In this document: in pieces, positions 1-8,431 of the stretch
Numbering within the stretch: position 1 is the stretch's first letter
How the letters are laid out: the number at the start of each line of letters is the position of its first letter
From: an uncultured Pseudomonadota bacterium
Lineage (GTDB): Bacteria; Myxococcota_A; UBA796; UBA9615
NCBI GenBank assembly: GCA_937891735.1
Contig: CALAGR010000461.1
Span: forward strand, 1 to 48,169
Length of the DNA: 48,169 bases
Direction: 5' to 3'
Notes under the pieces: generated by a model
Seen by the model: only the letters and a program-made list of their open reading frames with translations
Told to the model about the DNA's origin: nothing
Databases searched by the model: none
Program-made: the position numbers and the translations under genes

Positions 1-1261
1 AGACCCGGTCCTTCGCCTCCTGCTCGGTGGGGTAGGCGCCGGCGGTCACGATCCGGGTGGGGGTGGACCAGGTGGGTCCGCCGCCCTTCGGGCCGCGCGG
101 GGGGCTCGGGGCGGCGGGGGGCGGCGTGGACACCTCGACCACCGGGGCGGGCGCGGGGGTCGGGGCGGGCGTGGGAGTTGGAGTGGGGCGCGGAGTCGGA
201 GTGGGCGTTGGGGCGGGGTTGGGAGTCGGAGTCGGAGTGGTGGTCGATGAAGGGGCGGCTGTGGAGGCGACCGGGCTGGGCGGGGGCGGCCGGAGCATGA
301 GGTAGCCCCCGACGATGAGGGCAAACACGGCGACGGCGGCGAGGGCCGGCCGCAGCAGGGAGGTGCGCGCGACCGGGTCGTTCGTGCTGCTGGGGGTGTC
401 GGCGGTGCTGGGAGACGCGGGGCCCAGCGCCTGCTCGACGGCGGCGGCGAAGGTCGCGCAGTCGGGGTAGCGATCATCGCGGTCCACGGACAGGGCGCGC
501 TCGATGACGGGGTCGAGGCCCGGCAGGGCGCCCGGGGTGGCGCTGGCGGGCTCGTGGTCGCCGTCCACCACGCGGCGCATGACCTCGAACTCGCTGCCCG
601 CGTCGAAGGCCCCCTGGCCGGTGGCGAGCTCGTACAGGATGGCGCCGAGGGCGAAGATGTCGGCGCGCTGGTCGAGGTCGGCGACGCCCTTGATCTGCTC
701 GGGGCTCATGTACCCGGCGGTGCCGAGCTGGGCGCCGGTCCGGGTGCGCTTGTGGGGGGTGTGGTCGAGGTCCGCGTCGTCGGCGATGCGGGCGATCCCG
801 AAGTCCACGAGCACGGGACGCAGGCCCTCGGCGACGAGCACGTTGCCGGGCTTCAGATCGCGATGGACGATCCCGCGAGCGTGCACGGCGCCGACCGCGG
901 CGAGCAGGGGCAGGAACAGCGCGCGAAGCTGCGGCTCGGTGGCGGGGCGGCGGTTGTCGGCGATCCAGCGGTGCAGGGAGGGGCCCTGCACGTAGTCCAT
1001 GACGAGGCCGGCGACGCCCGACTCGACAAGGATGTCGCTGACCCGGACCACGTTGGGGTGGGCGAGCTGGGCCTGGATGCGACCCTCGGCGACGAAGCGG
1101 TCGCGGGTGCGCGGGTCGGCGACCATGGCGGGGTCGAGGATCTTGATGGCGTGCAAGCTGCCCAGGACGGTGTGCCTGGCGAGCCACACGGTGGCCATTC
1201 CGCCCTCGCCGAGCTGGCGTTCGATCTGGTAGCTGCCGACGGTGCTGCCCGGTCCGATCAC
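1..1261 (-). CDS. Ser/Thr protein kinase with membrane-spanning Pro/Thr-rich C-terminus (3' end cut by window)
   Basis: Hanks-type protein kinase that would phosphorylate Ser/Thr on cytoplasmic targets. The GTG start at 1261 lies directly before the glycine-rich loop (QLGEGGMATVWLAR); no start codon was found upstream in this frame. The invariant Lys (HAIKIL), the catalytic loop HRDLKPGN near residue 132, a DFG equivalent (VDFGIARI) and an APE-type segment (GTAGYMSPEQ) are all present, so it should be active. After the kinase domain (about residues 10-275) comes one membrane helix near residues 300-322, then a long Pro-Thr repeat, probably a periplasmic stalk. The last visible residues (TRIVTAGAYPTEQEAK) faintly resemble the start of a SPOR-type domain, but the rest lies outside the window. 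It is divergent from the SDR gene at 1705. Confidence 0.93.
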   Translation of the reverse strand, partial: MIGPGSTVGSYQIERQLGEGGMATVWLARHTVLGSLHAIKILDPAMVADPRTRDRFVAEGRIQAQLAHPNVVRVSDILVESGVAGLVMDYVQGPSLHRWIADNRRPATEPQLRALFLPLLAAVGAVHARGIVHRDLKPGNVLVAEGLRPVLVDFGIARIADDADLDHTPHKRTRTGAQLGTAGYMSPEQIKGVADLDQRADIFALGAILYELATGQGAFDAGSEFEVMRRVVDGDHEPASATPGALPGLDPVIERALSVDRDDRYPDCATFAAAVEQALGPASPSTADTPSSTNDPVARTSLLRPALAAVAVFALIVGGYLMLRPPPPSPVASTAAPSSTTTPTPTPNPAPTPTPTPRPTPTPTPAPTPAPAPVVEVSTPPPAAPSPPRGPKGGGPTWSTPTRIVTAGAYPTEQEAKDRV

Positions 1262-1704
1262 GGCGGGAGCATAGCGATCCGCGGGGACGGGCGACGCCTC
1301 CGGATGGTGCGGCAAGGGCCGGAGTTCGGCGCAGTCGGCCGGTTCGCGCGCCTGGGCGGTGCAGGTTCGCGCAGGTTGGCGTGCCGCCGGCCCCTTTCGG
1401 ACCCACCTTGTGTCCCGTGCGTTGTCTCCTCCTCTTCGGCCTGTGGCTGGGCCTCGTGGTGCTCATCACCTGAGCCGCGGATCCCGCTGCCTGCCTGTCC
1501 ACCCTCCGCCGCGGGCCCCTCGCCCGTGCGCTCCCGGCGTCCTTGTGCGACTGTCGTTGTCTGTGGACGCCCCCCTCGATCACGCTCGATCCGACGGACG
1601 CGCTCGCAGCCGGCTGCAACGGAGACCCGGGGAGCCCATGTCGCACCGATTCGCGCTGTGTGCGCTCGGCACCTCACTGCTCGCCTCGAACGGCGTCGCC
1701 GGCC
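1262..1704. other. Intergenic region between divergent kinase and SDR genes
   Basis: About 440 bases with no convincing gene. Open frames cross it on both strands, but their translations are low-complexity Arg/Ala/Pro-rich. It must hold the promoters of the two divergent genes. A 12-base perfect palindrome GCAGCCGGCTGC lies at 1606-1617, about 90 bases before the SDR start, next to a direct repeat of CTCGATC at 1575-1591. Neither can be assigned a function. Confidence 0.5.
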
Positions 1705-2553
1705 ATGAGTGAGCCCCAGCGGATCTGTCTCGTCACCGGCGCGAGCTCGGGGATCGGCGTCGAGACCGCCCGGGGCATGGCCGCGCGGGGCTTTCACGTC
1801 GTGCTCGCGGGCCGCAACCCCGAGCGCACCGCGGCCGCCGCCGCGGACGTGCGGGCCGCCACCGGCAACGACCGCGTCGAGCACCTCCTGGCCGACTTCA
1901 GCTCCCTGGACCAGGTCCGGGCGCTGGCCGCCGCCTTCAACGCACGCCACGACCGGCTGCACGTGCTCATCCACAACGCCGGCCTGTGGCACCCCCGTCG
2001 CCAGCTCAGCGCCGACGGCATCGAGGACACCTTCGCGGTCAACCACCTCGCGCCGTTCCTGCTGACGGAGCTGCTGCTCGACCCCCTGGCGAACGCGGCT
2101 CCGGCCCGGGTCGTGGTGGTCAGCTCGCGCTACCACCTCAAGCCCCGCTCGCTCGATCTGGAGGACATCCAGACCGTGTCGGGCGCCTACCAGGGCCTCG
2201 CTGTCTACAAGCAGAGCAAGCTGTGCAACGTGCTGTACGCCAACGAGCTCGCCCGGCGCGTCGCGGATCGCGGCATCACCGTCAACAGCCTGCACCCGGG
2301 CGACGTCGCCACGGGCATCGTCCGGGACAACGCCGTGCTCAACGGGCTCATCAAGATCGCGCAGCACTGGCTCCTCAAGACGCCCACCCAGGGGGCCCGG
2401 ACCTCGCTGCACGTCGCCACGTCCCCGGACCTCCAGGGCGTCACGGGCCGCTATTTCGCCGAGTGCAAGCAGGCGAAGCAGTCGCCCCTCGCGTCCGACG
2501 CCGACCTCGCGGGCCGGCTGTGGGACCTGAGCGAACGCCTGACGGATCTGTGA
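1705..2553 (+). CDS. Short-chain dehydrogenase/reductase, retinol-dehydrogenase-like
   Basis: NAD(P)-dependent oxidoreductase of the classical SDR superfamily, 282 residues and probably cytoplasmic. Visible signatures are the cofactor-binding GASSGIG (residues 12-18), HNAG near residue 91, the catalytic Ser in VVSS near 140, and Tyr168-x3-Lys172 (YKQSK). The insert between the Ser and the Tyr (YHLKPRSLDLEDIQ) and the late HPG motif resemble the retinol dehydrogenase/WW-oxidoreductase branch; the substrate cannot be read from sequence. The ATG at 1705 was chosen because the Rossmann motif follows at the usual distance; the frame is open further upstream but translates to low-complexity sequence. 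It is followed after 31 bases by a second SDR gene and probably shares a transcript with it. Confidence 0.9.
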   Translation: MSEPQRICLVTGASSGIGVETARGMAARGFHVVLAGRNPERTAAAAADVRAATGNDRVEHLLADFSSLDQVRALAAAFNARHDRLHVLIHNAGLWHPRRQLSADGIEDTFAVNHLAPFLLTELLLDPLANAAPARVVVVSSRYHLKPRSLDLEDIQTVSGAYQGLAVYKQSKLCNVLYANELARRVADRGITVNSLHPGDVATGIVRDNAVLNGLIKIAQHWLLKTPTQGARTSLHVATSPDLQGVTGRYFAECKQAKQSPLASDADLAGRLWDLSERLTDL

Positions 2554-2584
2554 TCGCGGCGCGGACCGGCTACCGTTCCGCGCC

Positions 2585-3349
2585 ATGAACACCTCCTTCG
2601 ACCTGTCCGACCGCGTCGCCCTCATCACCGGCGCCAGCCGCGGGATCGGCGAAGCCATCGCCCGCCGCCTCGCCGGGGCCGGCGCAATCGTCGTCTGCAC
2701 GAGCCGCAAGGTGGCTGGCTGCGAGGCCGTCGCCGCGAGCATTCGGGAGTCCGGGGGTCGCGCCGAGGCCCGGGCCTGTCACATCGGGGATCCCGCCGCC
2801 ATCGCGGCCTGCGTCGCCGACGTGATCGCCGCCCACGGCCGCATCGACATCCTCGTCAACAACGCCGCCGCCAACCCATACTTCGGTCACGTGCTCGACA
2901 CCGACGCCGCCGCCTACGCCAAGACCATCGACGTGAACATCGGCGGCTACTTCGCCATGTCCCAGGCCGTGGGCCGACACATGCGGGACGCGGGACGCGG
3001 CGCCATCGTGAACATCGCCAGCATCGACGGCATGCGGCCCGGCTTCATGCGCGGGATCTACTCGATCAGCAAGGCCGCGATCATCCAGATGACGAAGGTC
3101 TTTGCCCGGGAGTGCGCGCCCCTGGGGATCCGCGTCAACGCGATCCTGCCGGGCCTCACCGAGACGAAGTTCGCCTCCGCGTTGACCGAGAACCCGGCCA
3201 TCGTCGAGATCGCGCTGCAACACATCCCCCTGGGTCGCATCGCCCAGCCGGACGAGATGACGGGGGCCGCGCTGTACCTGTGCAGCGACGCGTCGAGCTA
3301 CACCACCGGCGCCTGCCTGGAGGTGGACGGCGGCTTCCTGCTCGTCTGA
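2585..3349 (+). CDS. Short-chain dehydrogenase/reductase, FabG-like
   Basis: Classical SDR of 254 residues, the usual length for FabG-like 3-oxoacyl reductases and related alcohol dehydrogenases. It has GASRGIG (residues 16-22), NNAA near 92, the catalytic Ser146 (NIASIDG), Tyr159 and Lys163 (YSISK), and the C-terminal TGACLEVDGG typical of tetrameric SDRs. It is not in an acyl-carrier-protein gene cluster, so a role in fatty acid synthesis is not supported by context. No Shine-Dalgarno sequence precedes the ATG; a -10-like TACCGT ends 8 bases before it. Downstream, after 31 bases, lies the EEP-family gene. Confidence 0.92.
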   Translation: MNTSFDLSDRVALITGASRGIGEAIARRLAGAGAIVVCTSRKVAGCEAVAASIRESGGRAEARACHIGDPAAIAACVADVIAAHGRIDILVNNAAANPYFGHVLDTDAAAYAKTIDVNIGGYFAMSQAVGRHMRDAGRGAIVNIASIDGMRPGFMRGIYSISKAAIIQMTKVFARECAPLGIRVNAILPGLTETKFASALTENPAIVEIALQHIPLGRIAQPDEMTGAALYLCSDASSYTTGACLEVDGGFLLV

Positions 3350-3380
3350 CTCTGACTCCCGGCGCCCGAACGGAGCACCC

Positions 3381-4106
3381 TTGCTGACCGTGTTGAGCCT
3401 GAACCTCGCCCACGGGCGGTCCGACAGCTTTCATCAGGCGTTCCTGCCGACGGCCGCGATCAACGGAAACCTGGGTGATGTGGGAGATCTGCTCCAGCGG
3501 ATCGGGGCCGACGTGGTGGCCGTGCAGGAGGCCGATGGGCCCTCGGTGTGGAGCGGGCGCTTCGATCACGTGGCCCACCTGGCCACGCACGCTGGCTACG
3601 ACTGGCACGTGCGGGGCGTTCACGCCCGCTTTCCGGGGATCGTCTACGGCACCGGGCTGCTCAGCCGGCGGGACATGACCGACACCCATTCGCTGGCGTT
3701 TCGCATGACTCCGCCGACGATTCGCAAGGGGCTGGTCGTGGGCACGGTCGACCTGCACGGCCTGGCCGTGGACGTCTACTCGGTGCACCTGGACTTCGCC
3801 CGGCGCGGCGCGCGCATGGCCCAGGTGCGCAGGATCGTCGAGCTCGCCCAGCAGCGCGGCCGGCCGGTGATCATCGCCGGCGACCTGAACGCCGACTGGA
3901 GCCCCGGCGGAGCCACGCGCACCCTCGCCCAGGCGCTGGACCTGCACACCTGGCGGCCGACCCAGGAGTTCCCGACCTTCCCGTCGATGGGGGTGCGCAT
4001 CGACTGGGTGCTCGTGTCTCGAAGTCTGGAGATCGTCGAACATCGGGTCCTGCCAGACCGCGTGTCCGACCACCGGGCAGTGCTGGTCACGGTCAAGCTC
4101 GCCTGA
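3381..4106 (+). CDS. Endonuclease/exonuclease/phosphatase (EEP) family protein
   Basis: EEP-fold metal-dependent phosphodiesterase of 241 residues. The fold motifs appear in order: SLNLAHG at the N-terminus, VVAVQEAD (metal-binding Glu near residue 51), VHLDF in the middle, IIAGDLNADW (catalytic Asp/Asn), a late RIDWVLVS and the terminal SDHRAV His. No signal peptide is seen. The start is a TTG preceded by GGAG at a normal distance; an in-frame GTG nine bases later is the alternative. Members hydrolyse nucleic acids, phospholipids or inositol phosphates, and the sequence does not say which. Confidence 0.85.
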   Translation: MLTVLSLNLAHGRSDSFHQAFLPTAAINGNLGDVGDLLQRIGADVVAVQEADGPSVWSGRFDHVAHLATHAGYDWHVRGVHARFPGIVYGTGLLSRRDMTDTHSLAFRMTPPTIRKGLVVGTVDLHGLAVDVYSVHLDFARRGARMAQVRRIVELAQQRGRPVIIAGDLNADWSPGGATRTLAQALDLHTWRPTQEFPTFPSMGVRIDWVLVSRSLEIVEHRVLPDRVSDHRAVLVTVKLA

Positions 4107-4189
4107 GCGGCCCGGGCAGGTCTGGGAGTCGCAGGGGCGCGCCGCCCAGGACCCTGTGAGTTGGCCCGACTCCTGCGTATCGTGTGCCC

Positions 4190-4759
4190 ATGAACTACAA
4201 GCGCCTTCTGATCCAGACGATCCCCACCGCGGGCGCCATCGGCATGGCGGCCTGCGCGCCCACCCGCGGCGGCGGTGGCGGCGGCGGGGGCGATGACGAC
4301 GACGCCACCAGCAACGACGACATCTTCGGGGCCTGGGAGCTGCGCTCGTACGGCTACGACGGCGAAGAGGCCTACCAGTACCCCTCGACCTACACGGACG
4401 AGGACGGATGCACGGTGACCACGGCGATCTACCTCGAGGTGGCCGCCAACCTGACCGCGTCGATGACCTCCGCCACCGACTACGAGGCCTGCTCGTACTA
4501 CAGCGAGGGGTACGTGTACCGCTATCCCGGGGCGGCCCAGGACCTGGGCACCGGCATGCTCCGCATCGTCGTCGAGGACTTCCTGACGATGGACTGCCCC
4601 GAGAACCCCGGCGGCAACTCGCTGTCGTGCAGCTATGACGAAGGCGAGGACAGCCCCCAGGCCCGCGAGGTCGTCGAGCTGACCTTCCAGCGCGTCAACG
4701 CCAACGTGATCCCCGAGCCCACGCCTTCGGGGGACGACGACGACGACGTCCCCATGTAG
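4190..4759 (+). CDS. Poly-Gly/poly-Asp lipoprotein, paralogue 1
   Basis: Predicted lipoprotein of 189 residues, function unknown. A Lys/Arg n-region and hydrophobic stretch lead to a lipobox (MAAC, Cys22). The mature N-terminus is CAPTR followed by eight Gly and DDDDAT. The body (FGAWELRSYGYDGEEAYQYP onward) closely matches the next gene, so the two arose by tandem duplication. A second Asp run sits at the C-terminus. It has no Shine-Dalgarno; TATCGT ends 6 bases before the ATG, which suggests a leaderless message. An in-frame GTG at 4184 is a less likely start. Confidence 0.8.
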   Translation: MNYKRLLIQTIPTAGAIGMAACAPTRGGGGGGGGDDDDATSNDDIFGAWELRSYGYDGEEAYQYPSTYTDEDGCTVTTAIYLEVAANLTASMTSATDYEACSYYSEGYVYRYPGAAQDLGTGMLRIVVEDFLTMDCPENPGGNSLSCSYDEGEDSPQAREVVELTFQRVNANVIPEPTPSGDDDDDVPM

Positions 4760-4798
4760 CTCCGCCGCCCGCGTACAGTGACTCGAAGAGGAAAGCCC

Positions 4799-5329
4799 AT
4801 GGACATCAAGCGCCTGTTGGTCCAGACGATCCCCGCCGCGGGGGCGATCAGCCTCTCTGCGTGCGCGCCGGTCCGCGACAACATCGGAGACGGAAGCGGC
4901 GGCGGCGGCATCTTCGGGGCCTGGGAGCTCAGGAGCTGGTCGGCGGCGGGCGGCACCCCCTACGAGTACCCCACCGTCTACACGAACGGCGACTGCACCA
5001 CGACCCGCGGCTTCTTCCTGGAGATCGACCGGGAGCTGGTCGCGTCCATGGCCTCGGCGACGATCTACGAGGGCTGCCCCTACTACAGCCAGAGCTACGC
5101 GTACCGGTATCCCGGCGCGGCCGAGGACCTCAGGACCGGGTTTCTGACGATCAGCATCCCGGGGTGGTCCCTGAGCATGGACTGCCCGGAGAGCCCCGCC
5201 GGGGACGACATGGCCTGCTCCGGGACGTCGGGGGGGAGCGCCGCCGAGCTGGGCTTCGCGCGGGTCGATCCGAGCGTGATCCCCGCGTCGAACAACGGCG
5301 GCGGCGCGACGGATGGGGTTGATCTGTAG
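4799..5329 (+). CDS. Lipoprotein, paralogue 2 of the preceding gene
   Basis: Predicted lipoprotein of 176 residues, function unknown. The signal peptide (MDIKRLLVQTIPAAGAISLSAC, Cys22) is nearly the same as in the upstream paralogue, and the body shares FGAWELRS, the YEYPTVYT segment, the Cys-rich middle (YEGCPYYSQSY) and YRYPGAAEDL. It lacks the poly-Asp tract of paralogue 1 and has only a short Gly run. The ATG is preceded by GAGGAAAG, a good Shine-Dalgarno, and by a possible -10 TACAGT. Its stop codon overlaps by one base the GTG start of the sulfotransferase-like gene. Confidence 0.8.
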   Translation: MDIKRLLVQTIPAAGAISLSACAPVRDNIGDGSGGGGIFGAWELRSWSAAGGTPYEYPTVYTNGDCTTTRGFFLEIDRELVASMASATIYEGCPYYSQSYAYRYPGAAEDLRTGFLTISIPGWSLSMDCPESPAGDDMACSGTSGGSAAELGFARVDPSVIPASNNGGGATDGVDL

Positions 5330-6084
5330 TGATCTTCGTCACCGGGACGAAGCGCTCTGGGACCTCGATGTGGATGCAGGCCCTCGTCGCGGCGGGGTTT
5401 CCGACGATCGGCTCGGCGTTCCCCTCCAACTGGCAGGACACGCTCCACCGGCACAACCCGCGCGGCTTTTACGAGTCGATGTTCCGCAACGGCGTGAACT
5501 TCGAGACCAACCCGCATCCCGAAACGGGGGTCTTCCTGTTCCCGGACCAGGTGCAGCGGCACGTGGTCAAGACGTTCCCGGGCGGGCTCAATCGCACCGA
5601 CTACTCCTTCATCCACCGGGTGGTGGCCACGATCCGCGACTGGCGCAGCTACGACCAGTCGGTCAGGGCGCTCGTGGCCGACGACCGGCCGGATCTGCCC
5701 GGCCCCAAGCTGCCTCCGTGGTTGGAGTGGTGGCTCGAGAACTACACGCTGATCCGCGACGTGGCGATCCGCAAACACGCCGTCGTGATGACGAGCTACG
5801 ACGCCGTGCTGCGCGACCCCGAAAAGACCATCGGGGGCGTGGTGGACTGGCTCGGCGGGGGAGATCGCGGGGCCGCCATCGCGGCGATCGACCCGTCGCT
5901 GCACCGCTCGGTGCCCGAGGCGCAGCAGGGGCCGGAGGACGAGATCGTCGAGGTGTTCGACGCCCTGTACACCGCCATCGACACCAGCCGCACCGTCTCG
6001 GCGGAGCTCGCCGAGCGCATGAACGCCACCCAGGTGCGGATCGTGACGCAGTACCGGGCGCTGCTGGAGGCCGCGCCGGGCTGA
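5329..6084 (+). CDS. Sulfotransferase-like P-loop protein
   Basis: Cytoplasmic protein of 251 residues that starts with a P-loop-like GTKRSGTSMWMQAL (residues 6-19). This matches the 5'-phosphosulfate-binding loop of PAPS-dependent sulfotransferases, which would transfer sulfate to a hydroxyl or amine. Later motifs that bind the 3'-phosphate are less clear (VVATIRDWRSYDQS near residues 97-110 may supply the Arg/Ser). The GTG start overlaps the previous stop by one base, implying translational coupling with the lipoprotein genes. The acceptor substrate is unknown. Confidence 0.75.
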   Translation: MIFVTGTKRSGTSMWMQALVAAGFPTIGSAFPSNWQDTLHRHNPRGFYESMFRNGVNFETNPHPETGVFLFPDQVQRHVVKTFPGGLNRTDYSFIHRVVATIRDWRSYDQSVRALVADDRPDLPGPKLPPWLEWWLENYTLIRDVAIRKHAVVMTSYDAVLRDPEKTIGGVVDWLGGGDRGAAIAAIDPSLHRSVPEAQQGPEDEIVEVFDALYTAIDTSRTVSAELAERMNATQVRIVTQYRALLEAAPG

Positions 6085-6093
6085 TCGCGATGG

Positions 6094-6118
6094 GCGGACC
6101 TGACCGCTACTGGTCCGC
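6094..6118. terminator. Hairpin between convergent genes
   Basis: Perfect 7-base inverted repeat (GCGGACC / GGTCCGC) with an 11-base loop. It lies just past the stop of the sulfotransferase-like gene and overlaps the last codons of the convergent FHA gene. There is no T run, so it is a GC-only stem-loop rather than a textbook intrinsic terminator. Confidence 0.4.
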
Positions 6119-6826
6119 GAGGGCGGTGTGGAAGCGCAGCGTGCACCCCCTCACGCTGACCAGGTCGCCGTCCACGAGCAGGCGCTGGTCCACCCGCTCG
6201 CCGTTGACCTTGACCGCCGCGAGGGGCGACAGGGCAGACACGAACCACGACTCCTGGGCGTCCATCGTGAGCTCGAGGGCGCGCCGCGGGAACCACTTGC
6301 CGCCCGGCAGCACCAGGTCGCAGTCGCTGGCGAAGCCCACCACGTGGTTCGGCTTCTCCATGGGGATGGCCGTGGGCTCGGTGCCCAGCAGCACGACGTG
6401 GGTGCGCAGACGCAGCCGGGCCCGCACGAGCAGATCCTCGATCTTGACCTGGGGCAGCCGGTGGGTCGACTCGGTGCCGGGGCCCTGCCAACGGTGCACG
6501 TAGGCGACGGCCGCGGCGGACTCGGTGGAGGTCAGGTTCTCGTCCCGGAACACCAGCACGTGCTGGCCCAGGGTCACGACGTCCCCGCTGGACAGCTCGG
6601 CGCTGACGACGCGGTCGTCGTTGACGAACAGGCCGTTGGCGGTCCTGAGGTCTGCGATCTGCCAGCGCCCGGCCTCGGTCGTGGTGAACCATGCGTGGCG
6701 CCGGGAGATCAGACGATCATCCAGCTGGAGGTGGCAGCTCCGCGCGCGACCCACGAGGCAGCTCGCGCCCCGGAGATCGAACACCGCCTCCCGCACCCGG
6801 CTTCTGAACACGACCAGCTTCGCCAT
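6107..6826 (-). CDS. Protein with two FHA domains
   Basis: Cytoplasmic protein of 239 residues made of two forkhead-associated domains, which bind phosphothreonine peptides and usually act with Ser/Thr kinases. The first FHA (about residues 1-95) keeps the core residues: GRARSCHLQL, then SRRHAWF (Ser41, His44) and the TANGLFVND turn. The second (about 135-235) is more degenerate: the SxxH element reads FPRRALEL, although VKVNGERV and the GDLVSV turn remain, so its phosphopeptide binding is doubtful. The ATG at 6826 has GGGAG five bases upstream. Two Hanks kinases encoded within 7 kb are possible partners. Confidence 0.88.
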   Translation of the reverse strand: MAKLVVFRSRVREAVFDLRGASCLVGRARSCHLQLDDRLISRRHAWFTTTEAGRWQIADLRTANGLFVNDDRVVSAELSSGDVVTLGQHVLVFRDENLTSTESAAAVAYVHRWQGPGTESTHRLPQVKIEDLLVRARLRLRTHVVLLGTEPTAIPMEKPNHVVGFASDCDLVLPGGKWFPRRALELTMDAQESWFVSALSPLAAVKVNGERVDQRLLVDGDLVSVRGCTLRFHTALADQ

Positions 6827-6896
6827 CGGCTCCCGACTCCTGCCGCCCCAGCAGGCCAGCCCCATTGTGCCTGGGGCCTGGGGTCGGCGGTCCCCG

Positions 6897-8306
6897 CTAC
6901 TTCAGGTCGACGTACACACCCTCCAGCGCCGTCGTCACCGCGTGCATCTGGTGCTGGGTGACGTCGATGCGGAGCTGGTGGGACACGTCCTTGGCCACGG
7001 GCTGGCCGCTCGGCTTCTCGGAGTTCATCACGCCGCCGGTGGCCATCTCGTCCGTCGGGGCGTTCTTGGACAGCCACTTGTTCTCGTCCGCGAGGGGACC
7101 GCCGATCTGCCACTGCGACAGCTTGTACAGCGAGCGATCCAGGACGTACAGCAGGTCCGTTTCGGCCGCGCGATCCCCCCTGAGGTTGGCGACCGTCCAG
7201 GCCGCGATGAGCCCCTCGATGGCGTACGCGTGGTTGCGGCGCCGGGTGAGGGTGTCGTGGGTGTGGATCATCCAGTAGCCCAGGGCGATGGCCACGTCGC
7301 CGAACAGATCCTTGTCCTTCCAGCCGGCCTGGTAGTACTCGGAGAAGGCCATGGAGCTCCACTGGTAGAAGCCCTTCGTGTCCTTGCTGTCGCGGTCCTT
7401 GGACCAGGCCTTGACGGTGTACGTCTCGGCCATGGCGCGGGCGCCCTTCTCGATGGCGGGGATGAGCTCGGCGTGGTCGAGCTGGCGCGCGGCCTTGGTC
7501 AGGGCGAGCAGGGACTCCCCGTCGTAGTAGGGGCTGGAGCGCGGGCGCCGCTTGCCGGACCGGTGGTTGAACTGGTCGGAGATGTGGCCGTTGTCCAGCT
7601 GCATCCAGAGCAGGAAGCGGAGGTAGCCGTCGAGCTTGGTCTCGAGCTCGGCCTTGTACGCCGGCTCCATCGGGGCCGGGGTCTTGAGGTACTCGACGAT
7701 GGCCAGGGCCACCAGGGCCACGGAGCCGGAGTGGATCGCGTCCTCGCCTGGGTACTTCATCGTCAGGGTGCCCTCGCCGGGCCCCGGGACCGTCTGCTCG
7801 AACCAGAACTTCAGGCCCTTGTCGAGCGCCTCGCGGGTCTTGTCGGTCTGCTGGTAGCGGTAGCAGGTGCCGAGTCCCCACAGCGATCCTGCCTGGCGGA
7901 CCTGGTGGTCGTCTTCGACCCAGGTGCCGTCCATCCAGTCGTACATGTAGCGGAAGTTGCCGGCGGGCTTCTGCCAGTTCGCCAGGAACGCCGAGCCGAG
8001 GTCGAAGCTCTGCTCGAGCACAGCCCGGTTCATCTTCAGCTCCATGGTGGTGCGGGGATCGGCGCTGGCGTCGCCCTTGATCTCCTTGGATCGGGGGTTC
8101 CAGTTCTGGGACGCGCGGATCTGCCGGATCGCCTCCGGGAACTCGCTGGGCAACGCCGCGAAGTCCAGGGTCTCGAAGGTGTCGCCGGCGGCGGTCTGGG
8201 AGGCGGACGGCGTGTCCGAGGCGGACTTGTCGCCGCCGCATCCGGCGGGCAACAGGAGGCCGAAGCCGATCAGCAGGGCGGTGGCGGGCAGGCGAAGAAG
8301 GAGCAT
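6897..8306 (-). CDS. Lipoprotein with alpha/alpha-barrel (glycosidase-like) fold
   Basis: Predicted lipoprotein of 469 residues (lipobox LPAGC, Cys23; mature start GGDKSASD). From about residue 60 to the end it is helical, with repeated short hairpins typical of alpha/alpha toroid enzymes such as six-hairpin glycosidases and sugar epimerases. Examples are RQAGSLWGLGTCYRY, SGSVALVALAIVEYL, the SPYYDGESLLAL segment and NHAYAIEGLIAAW. Acidic and aromatic residues in those loops would fit a carbohydrate site, but no catalytic pair can be named. It may act on cell-envelope or extracellular polysaccharide. It is divergent from the lipoprotein gene at 8432. Confidence 0.7.
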   Translation of the reverse strand: MLLLRLPATALLIGFGLLLPAGCGGDKSASDTPSASQTAAGDTFETLDFAALPSEFPEAIRQIRASQNWNPRSKEIKGDASADPRTTMELKMNRAVLEQSFDLGSAFLANWQKPAGNFRYMYDWMDGTWVEDDHQVRQAGSLWGLGTCYRYQQTDKTREALDKGLKFWFEQTVPGPGEGTLTMKYPGEDAIHSGSVALVALAIVEYLKTPAPMEPAYKAELETKLDGYLRFLLWMQLDNGHISDQFNHRSGKRRPRSSPYYDGESLLALTKAARQLDHAELIPAIEKGARAMAETYTVKAWSKDRDSKDTKGFYQWSSMAFSEYYQAGWKDKDLFGDVAIALGYWMIHTHDTLTRRRNHAYAIEGLIAAWTVANLRGDRAAETDLLYVLDRSLYKLSQWQIGGPLADENKWLSKNAPTDEMATGGVMNSEKPSGQPVAKDVSHQLRIDVTQHQMHAVTTALEGVYVDLK

Positions 8307-8431
8307 GCGAACCTCAGCAGGGGTGATGGGCCGGGACCATTGCCCGGATCTCGGTGGACGGCAACCTGGGGCGAGCCTTCGCCCGGTCCGTCGGTGGGGC
8401 CGGGCCCCGGGATTGCCCTATCATTCCGGCC

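Noticed and set aside
1258-2742. 494-codon minus-strand frame across the first SDR gene
   Set aside because: It is the mirror of the SDR gene, which has cofactor and catalytic motifs. The minus-strand product shows no motif, and the kinase start at 1261 uses another frame.
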